64,000 nt of DNA from Stutzerimonas urumqiensis (lineage in GTDB: Bacteria; Pseudomonadota; Gammaproteobacteria; Pseudomonadales; Pseudomonadaceae). The notes beneath the pieces are model-generated. The model made no database searches, had not been told where the DNA came from, and worked only from the letters and a program-made list of their open reading frames with translations. Position numbers and translations under genes: made by a program. The DNA lies in assembly GCF_003640395.1 (NCBI RefSeq), contig NZ_RBZQ01000003.1:248001-312000 (forward strand), written 5' to 3'. This document shows positions 19,646-29,200 of this stretch, one piece after another (the stretch's first letter is position 1; every line of letters begins with the position of its first letter).

Positions 19646-20674
19646 GTGAGCCTGGTGGTTGCGAATAGCGACTCGATCGCCGAAGACACCGCCCCCTTCG
19701 CGCCCGCTTGGTGGCTGCCCGGACCGCACCTGCAAACGCTCTGGGGGCCCTTCGGTCGGCGTCACCAGGCGCTTGCCCGACGCCGCGAGCGCCTCTGGCT
19801 GGCCGACGGCGATTTCCTCGATCTCGACTGGCACGCCGACGCGGCCGGCGACGCGCCCCTGGCGCTCGTGCTGCACGGCCTGACCGGCTCTTCCGACTCG
19901 CATTACGTCCTCGGCATGCAGCGCAGCCTGGCTGCCCAGGGCTGGGCCAGCGTGGCGATCAACTGGCGCGGCTGTTCGGGCGAGCCGAACCTGCTGCCGC
20001 GCGCCTATCACTCCGGCGCGAGCGACGACCTCGCCGAGGTGATCGCCCATCTCCAGACACTGCACCCCGGCCGGCCGCTGTATGCGGTGGGTTATTCGCT
20101 GGGCGGCAACGTGCTGCTCAAGTACCTCGGCGAGACCGGCGCCGAGTGCCCGCTGCGCGGGGCCGCGGCGGTGTCGGTGCCCTTTCGGCTGGACCAGTGC
20201 GCCGACCGCATCGGCATTGGCTTCTCCCGCGTCTACCAGGCGCACTTCATGCGCGCGATGGTCGACTACGTGCAGGTCAAGCTGCAGCGGTTCCGGCACG
20301 ACGGCCTGACCGAGCATTTCGCCGCCCTGCAACGTCTCGGCTCGCTCGAAGGCATGCGGACCTTCTGGGATTTCGACGGCCGCATCACCGCGCCGCTGCA
20401 CGGCTATACCGATGCCGACGACTACTACCGCCGCTCATCGAGCCGCTACTACCTCGGGGCGATCGCCGTGCCGACGCTGCTCATCCAGGCGCTGGACGAT
20501 CCGTTCGTGTTCCCGCACAGCCTGCCGGAGGAGCGGGAGCTTTCGCCGACGACGCGCTTCGAGCGGCACCGGCGCGGTGGCCATGTCGGGTTCGTCGAAG
20601 GTGCCCCATGGCGCCCCGGCTACTACCTGGAGCGCCGCATTCCCGCGTGGCTGGCGAGCCTGGCGCAAAGCTGA
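19646..20674 (+). CDS. YheT-family alpha/beta hydrolase
   Basis: 342 residues from GTG 19646 with AGGAG upstream. Motifs: PAWWLPGPHLQTLWG near residue 20 and LVLHGLTGSSDSHYV (oxyanion region), nucleophile elbow GYSLGGNVLLKYLGE, and a C-terminal His in GGHVGFVEG. This matches the YheT/ABHD1-3 family of cytoplasmic or membrane-associated esterases, whose physiological substrates in bacteria are not known. It is transcribed convergently with the gene at 20681, only 6 bases away. Confidence 0.85.
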   Translation: MSLVVANSDSIAEDTAPFAPAWWLPGPHLQTLWGPFGRRHQALARRRERLWLADGDFLDLDWHADAAGDAPLALVLHGLTGSSDSHYVLGMQRSLAAQGWASVAINWRGCSGEPNLLPRAYHSGASDDLAEVIAHLQTLHPGRPLYAVGYSLGGNVLLKYLGETGAECPLRGAAAVSVPFRLDQCADRIGIGFSRVYQAHFMRAMVDYVQVKLQRFRHDGLTEHFAALQRLGSLEGMRTFWDFDGRITAPLHGYTDADDYYRRSSSRYYLGAIAVPTLLIQALDDPFVFPHSLPEERELSPTTRFERHRRGGHVGFVEGAPWRPGYYLERRIPAWLASLAQS

Positions 20675-20680
20675 ACCGGA

Positions 20681-21523
20681 TCAGCGCGGCGGGAAGGCCG
20701 CCCAGTCCTGCCAGTCGATGCCGGTGATGCCATGCGGGCGCAACCTGTCGGCCCAGCGCTCGACCTGCTCGGCCAACTCGGCGCGCGAGGCGCCGTCCCA
20801 GGTTTCGTAAGGGGCGAGAAAGTCCTCGACGCTCTGCGCCAGCCGAAACTGCAATCCGGGCCAGCGCTCGGCGATCTCGGCGATCCGCGTGGCCGCGTAG
20901 TCGGCGTTGCGCGTGTAGAGCATCAGGCTGACCCGCTCCACACCCACCACCGGCAACGCGCAGGGCACGCAGGGCACCCCTGGCTCGGCGGCCTCGAACC
21001 AGCGATGGTGCGCCGAGATTTCCAGCGGCCAGGGGCTCATCGCGTAGACGTCACGCAGCGTGTCCATCCAATCCTGGACGCGCGCATCCGGCACGGGCCA
21101 GCCCAGCTGTTCGACTTCGAGGTCCAGATGCAGCGCATCGAAGGGCAGCTCGCGCAGACTTGCCAGCAATTCGATCAGGTGCGGGCGACGCGCTTCGGTC
21201 ATCCAGTGCGGATCGCCGAGCAGCAGGCTCAGGCTCATGCCCCGCGCATCAGCCGCCGCCTCGAGCGCCGTCACGGCCTCGCCGGTGCGGGCGATGTCCT
21301 GCGTCTGCGCGAGGTCGAGACCCACATAAAGGCGGCGCATGCCGGCACGCTGCAAGGCCTCCAGTTCGGCTTCGCGGCGCACGGGATCGAGCAGCGCGTG
21401 GCTGTCCCAGACGTAGGTGCCCTGTTCCCAGTCCGTCATCGGCGGCTTCCCGTCCTCGGCGCGCGGTGCAGCCGGCGATGCCATCAGCAGGCATGCCAGC
21501 CAGCCGGCGCGCCAGGCGTTCAG
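20681..21523 (-). CDS. Exported protein of unknown function, apparently starting at CTG
   Basis: No ATG, GTG or TTG gives a complete N-terminus. From CTG 21523 the protein is 280 residues with a sound signal peptide ((M)[21 protein letters not shown], then ED); GGAG lies 8 bases before the CTG, and the CTG overlaps the laoR stop (CTGA), as ATGA overlaps do. The first in-frame ATG (21484) would remove most of the signal peptide. The mature part has alternating DALHLDLEVEQLGWPVPD and WPLEISAHHRWFE-like segments suggestive of a TIM barrel, but I do not recognise a family with confidence. Cotranscribed with laoR. Confidence 0.7.
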   Translation of the reverse strand: MNAWRAGWLACLLMASPAAPRAEDGKPPMTDWEQGTYVWDSHALLDPVRREAELEALQRAGMRRLYVGLDLAQTQDIARTGEAVTALEAAADARGMSLSLLLGDPHWMTEARRPHLIELLASLRELPFDALHLDLEVEQLGWPVPDARVQDWMDTLRDVYAMSPWPLEISAHHRWFEAAEPGVPCVPCALPVVGVERVSLMLYTRNADYAATRIAEIAERWPGLQFRLAQSVEDFLAPYETWDGASRAELAEQVERWADRLRPHGITGIDWQDWAAFPPR

Positions 21524-22188
21524 AACAGCTGCTCCAGCGGCACGTGCAGCCGCGCGTACAACGCCTGCACCGCCGGCGCCGCCTGCGGCGAAACGAAGCC
21601 GCCCTCGAGCGCCAGTACCTGGTACAGACCGCGGCGCAGCATGGATTCGTCCAGCGTTGCGGCGTCGCTGCGCACGGTGCCGAGAAAGCGAACCCAGCTG
21701 GTCAGCACGATCCACGCATTGAGCGCGAGCGCCTCGGCCTGCGCCTCCTCCAGGCACAGGATGCCGGCCTCGACGAACCCGCGGTAGATGGCCTGCGCGT
21801 GCGCCAGGCAGCGACGGGCGAACTGGCGGTAATCCTCGGCCAGCACCGGGTCGGCGGCGAGCAGGTGTTCGAGATCGCGGTGCAGGAACCGGTAGCGCCA
21901 CATCGCATCGAGCAGCGACTCGAGGTAGTGGGTCTTGTCGGCCACGGTCAGCGCGCGGCCTTCCGGCAGCCGCAGGAAGTCGTCGACGCTCGCCGCGTAC
22001 TCGGCGAACAGCTCGGCGATGATCATCTGCTTGTTGCGGAAGTGGTAGTACAGGTTGCCCGGCGAGATGCCCAGATGCGCGGCGATGTGATTGGTCGTGA
22101 CGCTGCGCTCGCCCTGCTCGTTGAACAGCGCCAGGCTCGCCTGGACGATGCGCGCACGGGTCTTGGGACGTGACGGTGGCATGGGCAT
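21520..22188 (-). CDS. laoR: TetR-family regulator LaoR
   Basis: 222 residues from ATG 22188. The TetR HTH covers about 18-60 (ARIVQASLALFNEQGERSV, then HIAAHLGISPGNLYYHF). It is divergent from laoC-laoB-laoA, and its position and gene content match P. aeruginosa LaoR (PA0367), described as the repressor of the long-chain alcohol oxidation genes laoCBA. The C-terminal ligand domain probably binds a long-chain alcohol, aldehyde or acyl derivative. A perfect palindrome in the shared promoter region is the likely operator. Assignment is by homology and synteny from memory. Confidence 0.85.
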   Translation of the reverse strand: MPMPPSRPKTRARIVQASLALFNEQGERSVTTNHIAAHLGISPGNLYYHFRNKQMIIAELFAEYAASVDDFLRLPEGRALTVADKTHYLESLLDAMWRYRFLHRDLEHLLAADPVLAEDYRQFARRCLAHAQAIYRGFVEAGILCLEEAQAEALALNAWIVLTSWVRFLGTVRSDAATLDESMLRRGLYQVLALEGGFVSPQAAPAVQALYARLHVPLEQLF

Positions 22189-22243
22189 GAAACGCTGCTC
22201 GGCCGGCGAAAGAAGGGCCAAAGGTACACCGGGGCGGGGTTCG

Positions 22244-22272
22244 TTGACAGACTAGAGCAATTGCTCTAAACC
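22244..22272 (+). promoter_or_regulatory. laoCBA promoter with TetR-type operator
   Basis: A perfect TTGACA (22244-22249) is followed at 22253-22268 by the 16-bp perfect palindrome TAGAGCAATTGCTCTA, which fills the -35/-10 spacer; a weak -10 (TAAACC) would start at 22267. Repressor bound here would block polymerase on laoC and could also control laoR, whose start is 65 bases away on the other strand. The laoR gene next door makes LaoR the obvious ligand. Confidence 0.65.
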
Positions 22273-22312
22273 TTCCGCAGACCAATCAGAACAACATGCC
22301 CGGAGCAGCCTC

Positions 22313-23743
22313 ATGGTCGCCGACGTCCGCTACCTCGCGCCGCATCAGTCGCCGCGGGATCTTCTCGTGCCGCTGCTGGAACGTCAGCGCGCCGCCTTCG
22401 CCCGCCAGCCCATGCCGTCCGCCGACGAACGCCTGCAATGGCTCGAAGCCCTGCGCCATCTCATCGAGGTCAACCAGCGCAGCCTGGTCGAGGCCATCAG
22501 CGAGGACTTCGGCAACCGCTCGGCCGACGAAACGCTGCTCGCCGAGGTGATGCCCTGCCTGCATGGCATTCGTTACGCCCGCCGACGCCTGCGCAGCTGG
22601 ATGAAGCCCTCGCGGCGGCGCGTCGGCCTCGCCTTCCAGCCGGCCAGCGCGCGGGTGGTCTACCAGCCGCTGGGCGTGGTCGGCATCATCGTGCCCTGGA
22701 ACTACCCGCTGTTCCTCGCCATCGCGCCGCTGGTCGGCGCCCTTGCCGCCGGCAACCGCGTGATGATCAAGATGAGCGAGTCGACGCCCGCGACCTCGCT
22801 GCGCCTCAAGACCCTGCTGGCCGAAATCTTCCCCGAGGACCAGGTCGCCGTCGTGCTCGGCGACGCGGAGGTCGGCATCGCCTTCTCGCAACTGCCCTTC
22901 GATCACCTGCTGTTCACCGGCTCGACCGCGGTGGGCCGCCACGTGATGCGCGCGGCCGCCGACAACCTCACGCCGGTGACCCTCGAGCTCGGCGGCAAGT
23001 CGCCGGCCATCGTCTCGCACGAGGTGCCCCTGGCCGATGCCGCCGAGCGCATCGCCTTCGGCAAGACGCTCAACGCCGGGCAGACGTGCGTCGCACCCGA
23101 CTACGTGCTGGTGCCGCGCGAGCGCGTCGCGGGTTTCGTCGAGGCGTACCGGCAGGTGGTCGCGCGGTTCTACCCGACACTCACCGACAACCCCGACTAC
23201 ACCTCGATCATCAACGAGCGACAGCTGGCGCGCCTGCGCGGCTACCTGTCGGATGCCGAGATCAAGGGCGCGCGCATCGTCCCGCTGTTCGCCGAAGGCC
23301 AGGACCGGCGCATGCCGCACGCCTTGCTGCTCGACGTGAATGACGACATGCGCGTCATGCAGGACGAGATCTTCGGCCCGCTGCTGCCGATCGTCCCCTA
23401 CGACCGGCCCGAAGACGCCATCACCTACGTCAATGCACGCCCGCGGCCGCTGGCGCTGTATTACTTCGGCTACGACAAACGCGAGCAGCAGCGGGTGATC
23501 GAGCGAACCCACTCCGGCGGCGTCTGCCTCAACGACACGCTGCTGCACGTCGCCCAGGACGATCTCCCCTTCGGCGGCATCGGCCCGTCGGGCATGGGGC
23601 ATTACCACGGCCACGAAGGCTTTCTCACCTTCAGCAAGGCGAAGGGCGTGCTCGGCAAGCAGCGCTTCAACGCCGCGCGACTGATCTATCCGCCCTACGG
23701 CCGGCCGCTGCAACGACTGATCCAGAAGCTCTTCGTGCGCTGA
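22313..23743 (+). CDS. laoC: Long-chain aldehyde dehydrogenase LaoC (coniferyl aldehyde dehydrogenase-like)
   Basis: 476 residues from ATG 22313 (GGAG seven bases upstream). The NAD(P)-dependent aldehyde dehydrogenase signatures are complete: GNRVMIKMSE, FTGSTAVGRHVM, catalytic Glu in LELGGKSPAIV and catalytic Cys in NAGQTCVAPDYVLV. The subgroup is the CALDH-like, class 3-type enzymes. In P. aeruginosa LaoC oxidises the aldehydes formed from long-chain alcohols (for example dodecanol from alkanes or SDS) to fatty acids. First gene of laoCBA. Confidence 0.88.
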   Translation: MVADVRYLAPHQSPRDLLVPLLERQRAAFARQPMPSADERLQWLEALRHLIEVNQRSLVEAISEDFGNRSADETLLAEVMPCLHGIRYARRRLRSWMKPSRRRVGLAFQPASARVVYQPLGVVGIIVPWNYPLFLAIAPLVGALAAGNRVMIKMSESTPATSLRLKTLLAEIFPEDQVAVVLGDAEVGIAFSQLPFDHLLFTGSTAVGRHVMRAAADNLTPVTLELGGKSPAIVSHEVPLADAAERIAFGKTLNAGQTCVAPDYVLVPRERVAGFVEAYRQVVARFYPTLTDNPDYTSIINERQLARLRGYLSDAEIKGARIVPLFAEGQDRRMPHALLLDVNDDMRVMQDEIFGPLLPIVPYDRPEDAITYVNARPRPLALYYFGYDKREQQRVIERTHSGGVCLNDTLLHVAQDDLPFGGIGPSGMGHYHGHEGFLTFSKAKGVLGKQRFNAARLIYPPYGRPLQRLIQKLFVR

Positions 23744-23780
23744 CGACCGCCGCCACAGGCAACCGACGGTAATAACAACA

Positions 23781-24317
23781 ATGACGACCGCACCCGCCTC
23801 ATCCTCACGCCGCAACCTGCTCCGGTTCGGGCTGCTCGGTGGCGCCGCGCTGGCGACCGTCGGCCTGACCGCCAGCCTGACCGGCTGCTCGGCCGACGCA
23901 CCGGCCGCCGGCTTCAGCCAGCTGCGCGACGGCGACCTGCCGCTCCTGCGGCGGCTGATCCCGGTGATCCTCGACGGCGCCGTCCCGCCCCCCGCCCCGC
24001 CTGACGCGACGGCCGCGACGCTGGCCGGCATCGACCGCGCCATCGCCCACCTCAGCCCGGCGCTGGCCACCCAGGTGCTGCAACTGTTCGACCTGCTGAC
24101 GCTGCCCGTCACACGCGGGCCGCTGACCGGCATCTGGGGCGACTGGACAAGCGCATCCGATGAACAGGTGCGCGCCTTTCTCGGACGCTGGGAAGGCAGC
24201 CGGCTGATGCTGCTACGGCAGGGCTACAGCTCACTGCTCCAGCTGACCCTCATGAGCTGGTACAGCCAGCCACAGGCCTGGGCGGCCTGCGGCTACCCCG
24301 GCCCGCCGACCGTCTGA
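23781..24317 (+). CDS. laoB: LaoB, twin-arginine lipoprotein-like partner of the alcohol dehydrogenase
   Basis: 178 residues. The N-terminus has a Tat-type signal (SSRRNLLRFGLLGGAAL) followed by a lipobox-like LTGC, so Cys36 may be lipidated after Tat export; alternatively the segment is an uncleaved anchor. The remainder is helical with no catalytic motif. Small subunits with a Tat signal accompany other GMC dehydrogenases (for example gluconate 2-dehydrogenase subunit 3). In P. aeruginosa laoB is reported to be required for LaoA activity. It lies between laoC and laoA. Confidence 0.8.
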   Translation: MTTAPASSSRRNLLRFGLLGGAALATVGLTASLTGCSADAPAAGFSQLRDGDLPLLRRLIPVILDGAVPPPAPPDATAATLAGIDRAIAHLSPALATQVLQLFDLLTLPVTRGPLTGIWGDWTSASDEQVRAFLGRWEGSRLMLLRQGYSSLLQLTLMSWYSQPQAWAACGYPGPPTV

Positions 24318-24350
24318 ATGCCCTCGCCCACCTGATCGCCGGAGAACGCG

Positions 24351-25943
24351 ATGCCCGTACCCGATCTCTTCGCCGAAGGCCTGGCCCGCGGCTGGAAAAC
24401 CCATGACGGCTCCCGCCTGGAGGCCGACCTGACGCTCGAAGCCGACATCGCCATCGTCGGCACCGGGGCCGGCGGCGGCACCAGCGCGGAACTGCTCAGC
24501 GCCGCCGGCTTCAAGGTGCTGCTGATCGAGGAAGGCCCGCTCAAGACCAGCCGCGACTTCCACATGCAGGAAGCGGAGGCCTACCCGAGCCTCTACCAGG
24601 AAGCGATCGGTCGAACGAGCAAGGACGGCGCCATCACCATCCTGCAAGGCCGGACGGTCGGCGGTACCACGGTGGTGAACTGGACATCGAGCTTCCGCAC
24701 CCCCGTCGCCACGCTGTCGCACTGGGCCGATGCGCACGGCGTGCGCGGGCATGGCGTCGAGGACCTGGCGCCCTGGTTCGAACGCATGGAACGGCGACTC
24801 GGCATCGAACCGTGGCCCGTCGCGCCCAACGCCAACAACGACGTGATCCGCGCCGGTTGCCAGGCCCTGGGCTACGACTGGGCGGTGATTCCGCGCAACG
24901 TCCGCGGCTGCTGGAACCTCGGCTATTGCGGCATGGGCTGCCCGACCAACGCCAAGCAATCGATGCTCGTGACGACCGTCCCCGCCACGCTGGAGAACGG
25001 CGGCGAACTGCTCTACCTCGCCCGCGCCGAGCGCCTGCATTTCGCCGGTGACCGGGTGGACTGGCTCGAATGCCTCGGCATGGACGACCGCTGCGTGGCG
25101 CCGAACGGGCGTCGCATCGTCGTGCGGGCGCGGCATTACATCCTCGCCGGCGGCGGCATCAACACACCGGCGGTGCTGCTGCGTTCCGACGCACCGGACC
25201 CGCACGGACGCACCGGCAAGCGGACCTTCCTGCACCCGGTGAATTTCTCGGCCGCGCTCTTCGACGAGGTCATCAACCCTTTCTACGGCGCGCCGCAATC
25301 GATCTACTCCGACCATTTCCAGTGGCAGGGCGGAATCGACGGCCCGATCGGCTACAAGCTCGAAGTGCCGCCGATGCACCCGGCGATCGCCTCGACGCTG
25401 CTCGGCCGCTTCGGCGTCGACAACGCCCTGCGCATGGAACAGCTCCCCCACACCAACGTGCTCATTGCCCTGCTGCGCGACGGCTTCCATCCCGAGAGCG
25501 CCGAGGGAACGGTCCTGCTGCGCGACGACGGCTCGCCGACGCTCGACTACCGCATGACCGACTACACCTGGGATGGCCTGCGTCGGGCCTACCACAGCAT
25601 GGCGGACATCCAGTTCGCGGCCGGCGCGCGTGAGGTACTGCCGCTGCACAACGCGGCGCGCCACGCCCGCTCGCTGGCCGAGGCGCGCGCCCTGATCGAC
25701 GACCTGCCGCTGGAGCTGTTCCGCACCCGCCTGGGCAGCGCGCACGTGATGGGCGGCTGCGCGATGGGCGAGGACGCACGCACCGCCGTGGTCGACAGCC
25801 TGGGCCGTCATCATCAGGTCGAGAACCTCTCGATCCACGATGGCTCGCTCTTCCCGACCAGCATCGGCGCCAACCCGCAGCTGTCGGTCTACGGCGTCAC
25901 CGCCCGGCTCTCCAGCCTGCTCGCCGAACGCCTGCGGGCCTGA
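24351..25943 (+). CDS. laoA: GMC-type long-chain alcohol dehydrogenase LaoA
   Basis: 530 residues. FAD-binding motif IAIVGTGAGGGTSAELL at about 35-51; GMC signatures LQGRTVGGTTVVNW and, at the C-terminus, the active-site His (LGSAHVMGGCAMGE) and Asn (NPQLSVYGV). A cluster of cysteines (CWNLGYCGMGCPTNAKQ) is seen in related membrane-linked alcohol dehydrogenases and oxidases. It oxidises long-chain alcohols to aldehydes, probably passing electrons to the respiratory chain. It lacks its own signal peptide, so if it is exported it must travel with LaoB; GGAG precedes ATG 24351. Confidence 0.88.
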   Translation: MPVPDLFAEGLARGWKTHDGSRLEADLTLEADIAIVGTGAGGGTSAELLSAAGFKVLLIEEGPLKTSRDFHMQEAEAYPSLYQEAIGRTSKDGAITILQGRTVGGTTVVNWTSSFRTPVATLSHWADAHGVRGHGVEDLAPWFERMERRLGIEPWPVAPNANNDVIRAGCQALGYDWAVIPRNVRGCWNLGYCGMGCPTNAKQSMLVTTVPATLENGGELLYLARAERLHFAGDRVDWLECLGMDDRCVAPNGRRIVVRARHYILAGGGINTPAVLLRSDAPDPHGRTGKRTFLHPVNFSAALFDEVINPFYGAPQSIYSDHFQWQGGIDGPIGYKLEVPPMHPAIASTLLGRFGVDNALRMEQLPHTNVLIALLRDGFHPESAEGTVLLRDDGSPTLDYRMTDYTWDGLRRAYHSMADIQFAAGAREVLPLHNAARHARSLAEARALIDDLPLELFRTRLGSAHVMGGCAMGEDARTAVVDSLGRHHQVENLSIHDGSLFPTSIGANPQLSVYGVTARLSSLLAERLRA

Positions 25944-25996
25944 ATCGCCGGCGCTGGAGCCCGCACCCGGCGGCGCTTTACGCTGCCGGACGCTAG

Positions 25997-26521
<525 letters not shown>

Positions 26522-26592
26522 CGCCGCCGGACGTCGCGCCGCGTGCACTGCGCGCGGCGATGCGTCAAAATCGCGCGTTGTTTTCGCTTTGA

Positions 26593-26877
<285 letters not shown>

Positions 26878-26880
26878 CCC

Positions 26881-28662
26881 ATGCCCGAGTGCCCGACCCG
26901 CCTGCCCGAACCCCGCGCTGGCGGGACGGTGCACCGCTCCACGCCGCGCCCGCTCGCGCGCCTGCGTGCCCTTGTCTTCACCGTTGCAGCGACGCTGCTG
27001 CTCGCCAATGCCGTCCAGGCCCAGGCGCCCGGGCAGGCGGCGATCGCCACCGCGCACCCACTGGCCAGCGAGGCCGGCGCGCAGATCCTCGCCGACGGCG
27101 GCAATGCCTTCGACGCCGCGGTAGCGATCGGTGCGGCGCTGGCGGTCGTCGAGCCCTACGGCTCCGGGATGGGCGGCGGCGGGTTCTTCATGCTTCGCCA
27201 GGCCGGCGAAGCGGCGACCTATCGATTCCTCGACGCGCGCGAGCGAGCACCGCTGGCCGCCACGGCCGATCTGTACCTGCGCGACGGCAAGGCCGATCCG
27301 CGACTGTCGCTGGACGGTCCGCTGGCGGCTGGCATTCCTGGCCTTCCGGCGGCCTGGGTGCAGCTCGCCGACGACTACGGCCGGCTCCCGCTGACCGCCA
27401 GCCTCGCTCCGGCGATTCGCCTGGCGCGCGAGGGCTTCCCGGTCGATGCGGTCTATCGCGAGCGCGCCGGCTGGCGGCTCGAAGCGCTGCAACGGGATGC
27501 AGAAAGCGCCCGCCTGTTCCTGCTCGACGGCGCCATCCCGCCGCTGGGCCACCGCCTGCGCCAGCCGGAACTGGCCGACACGCTCGAACGGCTGGCCGTC
27601 GAAGGCAACGCCGGCTTCTATGCCGGCCCGGTGGCCGAGCGACTGGTTGCCGGCGTGCGCGAGGCGGGCGGCATCTGGACGCGCGAAGACCTGGCCCAGT
27701 ACGAGACCGTCCTGCGGGAACCGCTGGTTTTCGCACTGCCGGACGAGCGCCGGCTGATCAGCGCCCCGCTGCCCTCCGCCGGTGGCGTCGCGATCGCGCA
27801 GAGCCTGGGGCTGCTCGAGCGGCTCGACTGGCGCGCCGCGCCGCCGCTGCAACGCGTGCACCTGGTGGTGGAATCGCTGCGCCGCGCCTACCGCGATCGC
27901 GGCCTGCTGGGCGACCCGGATTTCATCGCCTCGCCAGTCGATCACCTGCTGTCCGACCGTCACCTCGACCAGCTCGCCACCAGCGTCGATCCGCGGCGCG
28001 CCACGCCGAGCGCGACGCTGCCGCCGGCGCCGCGCTGGTGGGAAGGCGACCACACCACCCACTTCGTCGTGATGGACGCCGACGGCAATGCCGTCGCGGC
28101 CACCGTGTCGCTCAACCTGATGTTCGGCGCGGCCTTCACGGTGCCGGGCACCGGCGTGCTGCTCAACGACCAGATGGACGACTTCGCCGCCGACCTCGAC
28201 GCCAGCAACGCCTATGGCCTGACCGGTAGCCGGGCCAATCTCATCGCACCGGGCAAGCGGCCGCTGTCGAGCATGAGCCCGACCTTCATCGAAGGGCCGC
28301 AGGGCCTGGCGAGTTTCGGCACGCCGGGCGGCAGCCGGATTCCGAGCATGAACCTGCTCTCCGCCCTCGCCTACCTGGGCGGCGAGCCGGTACCCGCCTG
28401 GGCCGCGACGCGCCGCTATCACCATCAGTACCTGCCGGATGTCATCCAGTACGAAGAGGGTGCCTTCAGCGCCAGCGAACGACAGGCGCTGGAAGCGATG
28501 GGGCACCGGCTCGAGCCGCTGGAGCGCGCCTATGGCAACCAGCAGATCATCTATTGGGACAAGCGCACCGGCGCGGTCCAGGCCGCGAGCGACCCGCGGG
28601 GAGCGGGCGAGGCGCTGGTGATTCCGGCGAGCGACCTGCGCACCGCCCCGGCCAGCCGGTAG
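26881..28662 (+). CDS. ggt: Gamma-glutamyltransferase (glutathione hydrolase) proenzyme
   Basis: 593 residues. An N-terminal basic stretch and hydrophobic segment (about 25-47, ending in AVQAQA) direct export. The proenzyme autocleaves before the nucleophile Thr393 in HTTHFVVMD, giving large and small subunits. GSGMGGGGFFML and the small-subunit SSMSPTF and TPGGSRIPS regions bind the gamma-glutamyl group. It hydrolyses periplasmic glutathione or transfers the gamma-glutamyl moiety. The leader is longer than usual, and a start nearer residue 20 cannot be excluded. Confidence 0.93.
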   Translation: MPECPTRLPEPRAGGTVHRSTPRPLARLRALVFTVAATLLLANAVQAQAPGQAAIATAHPLASEAGAQILADGGNAFDAAVAIGAALAVVEPYGSGMGGGGFFMLRQAGEAATYRFLDARERAPLAATADLYLRDGKADPRLSLDGPLAAGIPGLPAAWVQLADDYGRLPLTASLAPAIRLAREGFPVDAVYRERAGWRLEALQRDAESARLFLLDGAIPPLGHRLRQPELADTLERLAVEGNAGFYAGPVAERLVAGVREAGGIWTREDLAQYETVLREPLVFALPDERRLISAPLPSAGGVAIAQSLGLLERLDWRAAPPLQRVHLVVESLRRAYRDRGLLGDPDFIASPVDHLLSDRHLDQLATSVDPRRATPSATLPPAPRWWEGDHTTHFVVMDADGNAVAATVSLNLMFGAAFTVPGTGVLLNDQMDDFAADLDASNAYGLTGSRANLIAPGKRPLSSMSPTFIEGPQGLASFGTPGGSRIPSMNLLSALAYLGGEPVPAWAATRRYHHQYLPDVIQYEEGAFSASERQALEAMGHRLEPLERAYGNQQIIYWDKRTGAVQAASDPRGAGEALVIPASDLRTAPASR

Positions 28663-28695
28663 TCAGCGCAACCGGTGAACCTTCCAGCGGAAACG

Positions 28696-28723
28696 AAAAA
28701 GCCGGTCGATCGACCGGCTTTTT
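28696..28723. terminator. Bidirectional terminator after ggt
   Basis: A 28-base perfect inverted repeat: five As, GCCGGTCGAT then ATCGACCGGC overlapping at the centre, then five Ts. It lies between the convergent ggt and the small membrane protein gene and can stop transcription from both sides. Confidence 0.88.
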
Positions 28724-28745
28724 CATGGAGCGGTTCAGCGCTGGT

Positions 28746-29084
28746 TCAGTCGTGCTGATAGCCGCTGTTGGTGCAGCCCAGGCAGCGTACGAAGGCGGCC
28801 TTGCCCGGTTCGACGACCAGCGCCTGGCCCGCTTCGGCCACGTTGCCACCCAGCGCCGAGAACGGCAGGCTGATCACGAACAGGCCGGCGCCGATGGCGG
28901 TCGCGGCGATCAGCAGCGGGCGGGCGATCAGCAGGTCGCCGGCCATCGCGTAACCGGCCGGGGCCTCAACTTCGTAGGCGGGGTCGCCACTGACGTTCTG
29001 GTGAACGGTCTGCGCCTGCGCCGGGAGCGCCGACAGGCCAACGGTGAGCGCCAGGGCGGCGGCAGTGGTGCGGAACAGGTTCAT
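28746..29084 (-). CDS. Small exported or membrane protein, unknown function
   Basis: 112 residues from ATG 29084 with GAGG eight bases upstream. A signal peptide ([24 protein letters not shown]) is followed by a short polar region, one transmembrane helix (about 58-80, [20 protein letters not shown]) and a polar tail with [12 protein letters not shown], a CxxC pair. It resembles a short conserved Pseudomonas protein sometimes labelled multidrug transporter, a label the sequence does not support. It is placed upstream in transcription order of no close neighbour. Confidence 0.75.
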   Translation of the reverse strand: MNLFRTTAAALALTVGLSALPAQAQTVHQNVSGDPAYEVEAPAGYAMAGDLLIARPLLIAATAIGAGLFVISLPFSALGGNVAEAGQALVVEPGKAAFVRCLGCTNSGYQHD

Positions 29085-29200
29085 GGTGCGATCCCTCAGC
29101 ATGGGCGAGCGTGGCAGGTTGTTGTGCCGGCCACTATAACAGCGGCCGACGGTTTGTCAGCGTGAACGCCGTCACCGCCGAAACGCCCGCCCGGCGCCGC

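Noticed and set aside
20681-22285. Possible 534-residue fusion of the exported protein with an N-terminal extension reading through laoR
   Set aside because: The extension is the shadow of laoR in another frame; the signal peptide at 21523 and GGAG before the CTG mark a separate start.
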